A stretch of DNA of 14,570 nt from an uncultured bacterium (GTDB lineage Bacteria > Verrucomicrobiota > Lentisphaeria > Victivallales > UBA1829). Positions within the stretch are counted from its first letter, which is position 1. Every line of letters starts with the position of its first letter. The stretch spans positions 1 through 14,570 of the forward strand of contig URNX01000065.1 of NCBI GenBank assembly GCA_900549415.1, given 5' to 3'. Positions 6,456-12,671 of the stretch are shown here, piece by piece. Made by a program: the position numbers and the translations under genes. A model generated the notes under the pieces. It was not told the origin of the DNA, ran no database searches, and saw nothing but the letters and a program-made list of their open reading frames with translations.

Positions 6456-8297
6456 TCAGTGCATGGGGTTGGGGTGACCGGGACCGCCGCCGGACGGCCA
6501 GTATTCGCAGCCGTCTTCGTTGGTCGGAATCTTCAAGTCGGGCGGATCGTCCTCCTTGCGCTCGCGCGTTTCCGTTTCGAGCCAGGTGATCCCCTGATCG
6601 CGCCATTGCGGATCGTTCATCTTCTTCAGGGCTTCGACGTACTGGCTGATTTCCCGCTGGAACTGAAGAGGGGTCGCGTTCCACGCCTGTTCGATGCTGT
6701 TGGAGTATCCGAGGCGCGGCACGAATTCGCGGAGGAAAAGGTACCACGCGTAGTTTGCGAGCCCGTTCGCTCCGGGATTTTCCAGAGCCATCGGGATCAG
6801 CGAACTTTCCGTGAAGACCGGAAGGACGACGCGGGTCACGTGGGGCGGTTTTTGTTCTCCGTTGAGTGTCACCGAGCCGAACGGCTTTGCCAGTGCGTTG
6901 GCGTGGACGTTGTGCGGGATGTTTTTCAGACGTTTCTGCGCGTTGTCGATGCGTTCGGCATAGTTGCGGATATTTTCCGCGGAGGAATCCTGAAAGAGCG
7001 CGCCGATCGTCCTGTCGCTCTCCTCAGCGTTTTTGACTCCGAGCGTTCCGGAGACCGTGACGGGGGAGAGCAGCGTGTCCATGCGGGAGACCGCGCCGGA
7101 GTAGTACGCCGCGCGCGGGCTGATGGAGCGGCGCAGATAGCTGTCCCATTCGGAAACGACGGAGCCGTCGTAATCCATCCAGCGGTCTTCATCGTAATAA
7201 GCCCAGCTGAGCGAGGGGAGGGGGTTGAGCCGGGCGTCCACGCCGGCTTCCGGAATCCTCTGTCCGGTGGCGGGATCAAATTTCGGGTTCGGGTCGTTCT
7301 GGAAAACGTTCTGAAGTTTCTGCCCGGGATAGTTGCGTTTTTTGATGACGTCGTCCAGAGCCGTGTTGAATGCCGGATCATTCCAGCGGGTTTCGACAAC
7401 GGGGTCGACTTCGGCGCTGCCGTCCTCCTTGCCGTGAATGTCGGGAACGAGAATGTGGACGGGAAGGTATTCGCTCTGTTTATAAAAATGATTGGTGCGG
7501 ATGGTGAGCCCGTTCCACCAGTCGTCGCGGGAGAAATTCATGCGGAGAAATTCGCGGAGCCAGCACCAGTAGTTGGCCTGAATCGCCTCGAAATAGCGGT
7601 GATTGTTGAAGAAGCGCGCGAAGTCGTTGGATCCCGCCGGAGGCACCGTGATGACGCGCGGCGCGCCGATCATCCGTGCATTCGGCAGAACCGCGATCCC
7701 CTTTGAAGTTTCGCCGTCGGCGTCGGTCTGAAGAATCGTGTTGAGCGCGTATGCGTAGGAGCGGAACCAGTTGTAGCGGTGCGGCGTCTCCTGCGCAAAG
7801 GGGGAGGCGGCGACGTAATCGAGCTGATCGTAGACTCGTTTTCCCCACTCTTCGTTGGCGTTGATGCCGTTGTTCTTTGCGGTCTGCTGCGCCGCGCCGA
7901 ATCCGATGAGGGGGACGATGAAGAGAACGCGCTGCTGCATCTGGTTGATTGTGCGCGTGGTTTTCGCAAGGAGCTGCCGCTGGATGACCGCACGGTCCAA
8001 TGAAAACTCTTCGTCTTCCCGATCGCTTTCGGCGCGCATGAAATTCGGGTCGCTCATAAGCGCGGTTGTCGCATTGATGAGATTGAGTTCTCCGACGAGG
8101 TTCAGGGTGTGTCTCTGCCAGTTCGCCCCGGTGAGTGCGGCGGCGTCGACGGCGTTCTGCGCTTTGACTTTGGCGCGGATGATGTTGGAAACGTCGAAAA
8201 GAATGAAAATGGCGAGAACGAGTACGAGGAGGGCGATCAGCGCGAGAATCAGCACCTGTCCGCGTTCTTTCCGGAATGTTTTCACACGGTTTCGCAT
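6456..8297 (-). CDS. TadG-like pilus-associated protein with large extracytoplasmic region
   Basis: A 613-aa protein. The N-terminus has the TadE/TadG-like signature: a basic start, RGQVLILALIALLVLVLAIF (12-31, membrane segment), then a D-S-N-I-I-R-A-K-V-K-A-Q-N-A-V-D-A-A-A-L pattern at about 35-54. In Tad systems such proteins are membrane-anchored minor pilus or assembly components. The remaining ~550 residues are predicted outside the cytoplasm. They are rich in Asn, Trp and Arg, with almost no cysteine and a Gly/Pro-rich end; I see no von Willebrand A metal site, so they are undescribed. I chose ATG at 8297 because GGAG lies 8 bases before it; a GTG at 8306 directly abuts that site and is less likely. 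It follows the TadE-like gene by 5 bases. Confidence 0.8.
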   Translation of the reverse strand: MRNRVKTFRKERGQVLILALIALLVLVLAIFILFDVSNIIRAKVKAQNAVDAAALTGANWQRHTLNLVGELNLINATTALMSDPNFMRAESDREDEEFSLDRAVIQRQLLAKTTRTINQMQQRVLFIVPLIGFGAAQQTAKNNGINANEEWGKRVYDQLDYVAASPFAQETPHRYNWFRSYAYALNTILQTDADGETSKGIAVLPNARMIGAPRVITVPPAGSNDFARFFNNHRYFEAIQANYWCWLREFLRMNFSRDDWWNGLTIRTNHFYKQSEYLPVHILVPDIHGKEDGSAEVDPVVETRWNDPAFNTALDDVIKKRNYPGQKLQNVFQNDPNPKFDPATGQRIPEAGVDARLNPLPSLSWAYYDEDRWMDYDGSVVSEWDSYLRRSISPRAAYYSGAVSRMDTLLSPVTVSGTLGVKNAEESDRTIGALFQDSSAENIRNYAERIDNAQKRLKNIPHNVHANALAKPFGSVTLNGEQKPPHVTRVVLPVFTESSLIPMALENPGANGLANYAWYLFLREFVPRLGYSNSIEQAWNATPLQFQREISQYVEALKKMNDPQWRDQGITWLETETRERKEDDPPDLKIPTNEDGCEYWPSGGGPGHPNPMH

Positions 8298-8302
8298 GGG
8301 GG

Positions 8303-8893
8303 TCACTCCGTAAATGCCGCCGCGTGATTGGCGAGCTCCGCTTCGGCGGAAATGTCGAGTTTTCCCGTATTCAGAAATGCGCCCCGGAACGGCATGATCC
8401 AGGGATAATCATAGAATGTGGCCGTTGTGGCAAGCGAGCTGCCGACTTCTTTTGTCTTGAGTTCGAAACTGGTGCTGGCGCTATTGTCGTCAGAGTCGTT
8501 TTTTTTCTCTTCCGCGTTCCAGTAATCGTAGCGGAGATCGCGTGTCATTTCCATATAGTCGATGATGGCGAGACGCTCATACCAGAACTGTCCGATGGCG
8601 GTTGCAAACGGCAGTTCCGCATCGGATTTCGTGTCGAGAGGGAATCGCATTTTCCCGGAAGCGGCGATGGCTTTGAGTTTTGCTTCGCGCTCCGCAATGA
8701 CCTCTTTGAAGCCCACTGCGACGGAGCGTGCGGCGCGGAAGGCGGCGTAATCCGTGACCATCTGCGCGACCGAGTAATAGAAGAACTGAAGCAGTCCGAA
8801 GGTCAGCAGAAGGATGAGGAACATGCAGAGCATGGCTTCCACAATGGAGGAAGCCCGCTCTCCATGCCGGATGTGCGGGCGCTGTTTCCGCAT
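8303..8893 (-). CDS. TadE-like pseudopilin
   Basis: A 196-aa protein with the TadE pattern: a basic N-terminus, SSIVEAMLCMFLILLLTFGL (15-34) as a prepilin-type hydrophobic helix, and then an AAFRAARSVAVG segment (50-61), also typical of TadE. In Tad pili, TadE and TadF are pseudopilins processed by the TadV-type peptidase. Glu19 is at +5 from the expected cleavage site, but the residue before the site is Ala14 where Gly is usual. The C-terminal ~130 residues are extracytoplasmic, with a Lys/Asp/Ser-rich stretch near 128-142. No strong ribosome binding site precedes the ATG at 8893; it lies 23 bases after the Flp pilin stop, so coupling is plausible. Its stop lies 5 bases before the TadG-like start. 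Confidence 0.85.
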   Translation of the reverse strand: MRKQRPHIRHGERASSIVEAMLCMFLILLLTFGLLQFFYYSVAQMVTDYAAFRAARSVAVGFKEVIAEREAKLKAIAASGKMRFPLDTKSDAELPFATAIGQFWYERLAIIDYMEMTRDLRYDYWNAEEKKNDSDDNSASTSFELKTKEVGSSLATTATFYDYPWIMPFRGAFLNTGKLDISAEAELANHAAAFTE

Positions 8894-8916
8894 AGCAAAA
8901 AGACAGCCGCGGAGGC

Positions 8917-9168
8917 TTATTCGGTCGTGATGCCGCCCTTGTCGAGTTCCTTGAGGGTCTCGACGGAGGATTTGTCCACGGCGGAATCCACATCTTTCTG
9001 AGTTCCGAGTGTTGCAGCGGCGCCGCCGATTTTTTCGCGGATGGTGTCACTGAAAATTCCCAGAACCGCGAGAGCGGCAAGCGCAACGATGACGACGATG
9101 ATGATGTACTCAACGATCGCCTGACCTTTGCAGCGTTTTTTCATCTGTTTCAGTTTTGCCATGTTCAT
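8917..9168 (-). CDS. flp: Flp/Fap-type IVb pilin
   Basis: An 83-aa prepilin of the Flp class, the major subunit of Tad pili that mediate adhesion and biofilm formation. The leader is short and basic (MNMAKLKQMKKRCKG, 1-15). The processing site is predicted between Gly15 and Gln16, followed by QAIVEY with Glu20 at +5 and Tyr21 at +6, the Flp signature. A hydrophobic helix follows (about 22-38), then IFSDTIREKIGGAA, typical of Flp, and a charged tail (55-83) slightly longer than in many Flp pilins. ATG at 9168 is favoured over the internal ATG at 9162 by GGAG 7 bases upstream. It sits 16 bases after a second, even smaller prepilin-like gene. Confidence 0.93.
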   Translation of the reverse strand: MNMAKLKQMKKRCKGQAIVEYIIIVVIVALAALAVLGIFSDTIREKIGGAAATLGTQKDVDSAVDKSSVETLKELDKGGITTE

Positions 9169-9184
9169 AGTCGTACTCCTTTAT

Positions 9185-9358
9185 TTATGCCCACGGCTCC
9201 CAGCCGATCAGGGCGGTTATTCGCCAACCGTATTCCAGAAACACCGCCAGCAACAGAAGCATGACGGCTGCGACCAGAAGAAACATTACAAGAAGCGCCG
9301 TGTATTCCGCGAGCACTTGTCCGCGTTCACCGCGCCTTCTTATATTTAATGTATTCAT
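9185..9358 (-). CDS. Small Flp-like prepilin (57 aa)
   Basis: A short open frame of 57 codons plus TAA. It begins with a basic leader (MNTLNIRRRGERG, 1-13), then QVLAEYTALLVMFLLVAAVM (14-33), a prepilin processing motif with Gly13 at -1, Glu18 at +5 and Tyr19 at +6, as in the Flp pilin next door. The hydrophobic helix runs to about 41. The mature C-terminus is only about 16 residues and Trp-rich (three Trp in the last 13). GGAG lies 6 bases before the ATG. It is the first gene after the operon promoter and precedes flp by 16 bases. It is too short for most gene callers. It may be a minor pilin or a second structural pilin; a TadE-like fragment is a less likely reading because the frame is intact. 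Confidence 0.8.
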   Translation of the reverse strand: MNTLNIRRRGERGQVLAEYTALLVMFLLVAAVMLLLLAVFLEYGWRITALIGWEPWA

Positions 9359-9364
9359 CCGATT

Positions 9365-9379
9365 CTCCGGTTTCCGGAG
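9365..9379. repeat. Inverted repeat at the pilin-operon start site
   Basis: A perfect 6-bp dyad, CTCCGG/CCGGAG, has a 3-base spacer. It lies between the -10 box and the ATG of the 57-aa prepilin gene and overlaps both the predicted transcription start (about 9375) and the GGAG ribosome binding site. If transcription starts slightly upstream it would form a hairpin hiding the binding site; otherwise it may be a protein operator. Both roles are inference. Confidence 0.45.
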
Positions 9380-9381
9380 TA

Positions 9382-9410
9382 CTTATAGCATAAGAAAATG
9401 CGGAACGCAA
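9382..9410 (-). promoter_or_regulatory. Promoter of the pilin operon
   Basis: On the minus strand, TTGCGT (complement of 9405-9410) and TATAAG (complement of 9382-9387) are 17 bases apart. The predicted start is near 9375, giving a leader of only about 17 nt. The -35 core TTGCG is the same as in the gyrA promoter. It is the only good candidate for the seven-gene run from 9358 to 3896. The 169-base intergenic stretch 9359-9527 holds this promoter and the divergent one, and otherwise only AT-rich sequence. Confidence 0.6.
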
Positions 9411-9461
9411 GGGCTGATTCTAAAATTTTCGATTTTTTCTTCACTTTTTGCTTTATAAAAA

Positions 9462-9489
9462 TTGCAAAAAACGAAAAAGAGGGTATATT
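9462..9489 (+). promoter_or_regulatory. Promoter of the TPR-methyltransferase-dap operon
   Basis: TTGCAA (9462-9467) and TATATT (9484-9489) are separated by 16 bases inside a strongly AT-rich stretch. The predicted start is near 9496, about 30 bases before the ATG at 9528. Other AT-rich hexamers nearby (TTGCTT/TATAAA around 9448-9458) could also serve, so the exact start is uncertain. Confidence 0.5.
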
Positions 9490-9527
9490 TCTGCATTTTA
9501 ATATTAAAAAACCAGGGAGAATCAGAT

Positions 9528-10202
9528 ATGGCGAAGCAGAAGAAAGTTATGGAGTCGGAAATCATCGCGGATGATATTACCAGAGACTGCAACTCGTTTG
9601 AGGCGTGGTTCATCGAGAACGGAAAACTCGTTGCATGGGGATGCGTTGCCATCATTGTCGCGGTCGCTGTTGTCTTCTCTGTTGTTCAGTTCCGCAAGAG
9701 CTCGCAGGCCAAAGCGCACAACACCCTTGCTTCCGCCGTCACCGAACAGCAAATTCTGGATGCGCTGAAACAGTATCCGGACGGTCCCGTCGCTGCGGAA
9801 GCCCGTTACCGTCTCGCCGGACTCTATATCAAAGCGCAGAACAATAAAGCCGCAGTCGAACAGTTTGCGCTTGTTGCGGCGGACAAGCACGCGCTTGCGT
9901 TCACCAAAGGTCGCGCCATTCTTGACTCCGGTTATCTTTATGAAAATGACGGCAAGACCAAAGAAGCGCTTGCCCAGTATGAGAAAGCCGCTTCCGATCT
10001 TTCCCTTTCCGAGGACGCCCGTCTGGAAGGCTACTATGCTGCCGGTCGTATGCAGCTTGTCCTGAAGGATGTCGCGAAGGCGCGCGCCGCATTCAAACAG
10101 GCGTTGAACGTGACCGCCCGTACTCAGAGCGCATTCTTCTGGTCCTCGCAGGCTCAGGCTGCTCTGAACCGTCTTCCCGCGGAATCCGCCCCCGCAAAGT
10201 AA
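9528..10202 (+). CDS. Membrane-anchored TPR protein, YfgM-like
   Basis: A 224-aa protein with a charged cytoplasmic N-terminus (1-33), one membrane segment (about 34-54), and an extracytoplasmic helical domain of tetratricopeptide-like repeats (about 60-215; for example AAEARYRLAGLYIKAQN and ARAAFKQAL). This architecture matches the YfgM/TPR_21 family; E. coli YfgM is a periplasmic chaperone-network partner of the SecYEG translocon. That role here is inferred from layout, and sequence similarity to YfgM itself is modest. The ATG at 9528 is preceded by GGGAG at 8 bases; an earlier TTG in frame at 9462 falls in the promoter. Its TAA directly abuts the next ATG. The C-terminus is Ala/Pro-rich. 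Confidence 0.75.
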   Translation: MAKQKKVMESEIIADDITRDCNSFEAWFIENGKLVAWGCVAIIVAVAVVFSVVQFRKSSQAKAHNTLASAVTEQQILDALKQYPDGPVAAEARYRLAGLYIKAQNNKAAVEQFALVAADKHALAFTKGRAILDSGYLYENDGKTKEALAQYEKAASDLSLSEDARLEGYYAAGRMQLVLKDVAKARAAFKQALNVTARTQSAFFWSSQAQAALNRLPAESAPAK

Positions 10203-10973
10203 ATGGACACTGCTCTGTCAAAGCGCCGGGAGTCGCTGCTCCGCGCTTTGACGACCCGTCACGGCAGAAAAAACAGCGGCTTCTGCATGGTTGAAGGTCT
10301 CCGTTGCGTCAATGAAATTCTGGCGCTGCGTCCGGATCTGATCGACTGTTGTATTCTCCGCGAAGACATGGCGGATCGCGTCAACTCTCCCGACGACAAA
10401 ACCGTTGTGCTCGACCGTGCAAAGTTTGATTCTCTGGCGGCGACCGTGAACTCTCAGGGTGTTCTGGTTCTGGCGAAGCAGCCGGATTTTCTCCCCGCCG
10501 ATGTTCCGCTGAACGATCCGTTCGCTCTGGTTCTCGACCGTGTCGCCGATCCCGGAAACTTCGGAACGATCATCCGTACCGCCCGTGCAGTCGGTCTGCA
10601 TGAAATATGGGTGGTGAAAGGCGGAGTTGATCCGTTTGGCGACAAGGCGGTTCGTTCCGCTTCCAGTGCACAGTTCGCCGTCGGAATCCGTCAGACGGAT
10701 TCTCTGGATGAGGCTGTTGCGGCACTCCGGAGACTTGGCGTCCGGCGTTTCTTCCGCACGGAACCTGCGGAGGGACACAGCGTTTTTACCGAGCCGGAGC
10801 TGTTCACGGATTCCGCGATTGTTCTTGGCAATGAAGCGAACGGCGCAGGTCCGATTGAATCCGCTTTTCCGCTGAACATCCCGATGCCCGGTTCCGCCGA
10901 ATCCCTGAACGTTGCGCAGGCGGCAACTGTGGTGCTTTTTGAATATGTCCGCCGCATGGGAGACTCGATATGA
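10203..10973 (+). CDS. TrmH/SpoU-family RNA 2'-O-methyltransferase (RlmB-like)
   Basis: A 256-aa SPOUT-class enzyme that transfers a methyl group from S-adenosylmethionine to a ribose 2'-OH of rRNA or tRNA. The N-terminal substrate-binding domain is visible (FCMVEGLRCVNEIL, 27-40). The three SPOUT motifs follow: motif 1 DPGNFGTIIRTARAVG (116-131, with Asn119 and Arg125), motif 2 VLGNEANG (207-214), motif 3 SLNVAQAATVVLFEY (234-248). These form the trefoil knot. The order and length fit 23S rRNA Gm methyltransferases such as RlmB or the tsnR/AviRb group; the exact target nucleotide cannot be read from sequence. The start codon abuts the previous stop (TAAATG) and its TGA overlaps the dapF ATG by 4 bases, so it is translated within the operon. 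Confidence 0.93.
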   Translation: MDTALSKRRESLLRALTTRHGRKNSGFCMVEGLRCVNEILALRPDLIDCCILREDMADRVNSPDDKTVVLDRAKFDSLAATVNSQGVLVLAKQPDFLPADVPLNDPFALVLDRVADPGNFGTIIRTARAVGLHEIWVVKGGVDPFGDKAVRSASSAQFAVGIRQTDSLDEAVAALRRLGVRRFFRTEPAEGHSVFTEPELFTDSAIVLGNEANGAGPIESAFPLNIPMPGSAESLNVAQAATVVLFEYVRRMGDSI

Positions 10974-11776
10974 AAGCCATGCGCTTCACAAAAATGGACG
11001 GGGCAGGAAACGATTTCGTCGTTGCCGCGGACGTACCGGAAAACACGGTTCCGCGCACTCCTGAGATGATCCGGGCAGTTTGCGACCGCAGACGCGGGAT
11101 TGGTGCGGACGGACTGCTTGTTTTGAAGCCGCTCGCTCCGGGCGAGGTGAAGATGACCTACTTCAATTCGGACGGTTCCCGTGCGGAGATGTGTGGAAAC
11201 GGCTTGCGCTGCTGCATGGAATTCGCCGCGCTCAACGGCTTCGCGGATTCGCACGCCGTGTTTCACACCGATGCGGGGCGTCTCGAAGCCTGGCGCCTGG
11301 AGCCGGAGCAGATCCGGATTCAGATGCCGGCAGCGACGCCGTTTCGTGAACTGACCGTCTGCGGATACCCGGTGTATCTGACTTCGACCGGCGTGCCTCA
11401 TGCGGTGATTCCGCTGACGGCGGAAGGTTTTCGCGATCTGGATATTGACTGTGCCGGACGCGCCATCCGTTTTGCCGCTGAACTGGCTCCGGAAGGGGCG
11501 AATGTGGATTTCATTCTTCCCGACGGCGCGGATGCGGCGCGGGTGCGGACTTACGAGCGCGGCGTGGAGGCGGAAACTCTCGCATGCGGAACCGGAGCTG
11601 CCGCAGTCGGGGCTTTCCTGCTGTGGAAATATGGCGGGAATGAAAAAAAACGCATTTTTTGTGCGGGCGGAGACGTTCTCACTATTGAATTAACCGCAAA
11701 TGGGAATATTTTAAAAGAGATGTTCCTTTCGGGACCCGCCCGCGCGGTCTTTACTGGGACATGGAGCTGGAAATAA
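10970..11776 (+). CDS. dapF: Diaminopimelate epimerase
   Basis: This enzyme converts LL-2,6-diaminopimelate to the meso form, used for lysine and for peptidoglycan cross-links, by a two-base mechanism with two cysteines. The 268-aa protein has KMDGAGNDF (8-16), RRRGIGADG (40-48), the first catalytic cysteine Cys75 in EMCGNGLRC, GVPHAV (141-146) and the second, Cys206, in LACGTGAAA. Both halves of the pseudo-symmetric fold are complete. GGAG lies 7 bases before ATG 10970, and that start gives a 4-base overlap with the methyltransferase gene; a start at Met4 is possible. A run of eight A (11643-11650) near the 3' end leaves the frame intact. It is followed after 28 bases by dapA, the other lysine-pathway gene here. 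Confidence 0.97.
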   Translation: MKAMRFTKMDGAGNDFVVAADVPENTVPRTPEMIRAVCDRRRGIGADGLLVLKPLAPGEVKMTYFNSDGSRAEMCGNGLRCCMEFAALNGFADSHAVFHTDAGRLEAWRLEPEQIRIQMPAATPFRELTVCGYPVYLTSTGVPHAVIPLTAEGFRDLDIDCAGRAIRFAAELAPEGANVDFILPDGADAARVRTYERGVEAETLACGTGAAAVGAFLLWKYGGNEKKRIFCAGGDVLTIELTANGNILKEMFLSGPARAVFTGTWSWK

Positions 11777-11804
11777 CAAACTTAACATAATTTGGAGAAA
11801 ACGA

Positions 11805-12671
11805 ATGAGCATCCAAGGACTTTACACCGCACTGATCACCCCCTTCTCGCATGGAGCCGTGGATTACGGCAAACTCAAGGAAGTGGTCGAAGCGCAGATT
11901 CAGGGCGGAGTTGACGGCATTCTGCCTACCGGCACCACCGGCGAATCTCCGACTCTCAGCGTCGACGAGCATCTCGAAGTGATCGAAAAGGTCATTGAAT
12001 ACGCGAACGGCCGCTGTAAAATCATGGCGGGAACCGGCGCGAACTGCACGGAAGAAGCAATCCGTCTGACCAAAAAAGCGAAAGCCATGGGCGCGGATTC
12101 CTGCCTCCAGGTCACCCCGTACTACAACAAGCCGACTCAGGAAGGACTTTACCGTCACTTCAGCAAAATCGCCGACGACTGCGGTCTTCCGGTCGTTCTC
12201 TACAACGTCCCCGGCAGAACGGGCATTCCGATCGCGGCGGATACGGTTGCGCGTCTCGCTTCCAACCCGAACATCGTCGCGGTGAAGGAAGCCGGCGGCT
12301 CCGTTGAGCGCGTCTCCGAAATCCTGAACCTCTGCGACATCACCATCATGTCCGGCGATGACAGTCTCACCGTTCCGATGATGTCCGTCGGCGCGAAAGG
12401 CGTGATCTCCGTTGCTTCGAACATCTACCCGGGCGAACTCAAGAAGATGGTTGACTTCTGCGCCGCCGGCAATTTCGCCGAAGGTCTCAAGCTCCACCGC
12501 AAGTTCTACAATCTGTTCAAGCACCTCTTCATCGAGTCCAACCCGATTCCGGTGAAGGCGGCTATGGCGATGATGGGCATGATTGAAGAGGAATACCGCC
12601 TCCCGCTCTGTCCGATCTCCGACAAGAACCGCGCAATTCTCAAGGCGACTCTGGACGCGCTGAACGAATGA
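11805..12671 (+). CDS. dapA: 4-hydroxy-tetrahydrodipicolinate synthase
   Basis: This enzyme condenses pyruvate with aspartate semialdehyde, the committed step to diaminopimelate and lysine. The 288-aa TIM-barrel protein has the pyruvate-site motif PTGTTGES (41-48), the catalytic triad Thr44, Thr45 and Tyr133 (VLYNVPGRTG), Arg138 for substrate carboxylate binding, and Schiff-base Lys161 in VAVKEA. These have the same residue numbers as in the E. coli enzyme. Length is normal. GGAG is 7 bases upstream of the ATG. Its TGA overlaps the start of the PHP-family gene by 4 bases, so the two are coupled. Lysine feedback sites cannot be judged reliably by eye. Confidence 0.97.
   Translation: MSIQGLYTALITPFSHGAVDYGKLKEVVEAQIQGGVDGILPTGTTGESPTLSVDEHLEVIEKVIEYANGRCKIMAGTGANCTEEAIRLTKKAKAMGADSCLQVTPYYNKPTQEGLYRHFSKIADDCGLPVVLYNVPGRTGIPIAADTVARLASNPNIVAVKEAGGSVERVSEILNLCDITIMSGDDSLTVPMMSVGAKGVISVASNIYPGELKKMVDFCAAGNFAEGLKLHRKFYNLFKHLFIESNPIPVKAAMAMMGMIEEEYRLPLCPISDKNRAILKATLDALNE

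Noticed and set aside
6345..7706. A 453-codon plus-strand open frame opposite the TadG-like gene
   Set aside because: It shows no recognisable domain, starts inside the DUF2157 gene on the other strand, and the minus-strand gene has clear signatures and a ribosome binding site.
11643..11650. A8 homopolymer in dapF as a possible frameshift or recoding site
   Set aside because: The frame is continuous through it, both catalytic cysteines precede it, and the C-terminus is a normal length for DapF.
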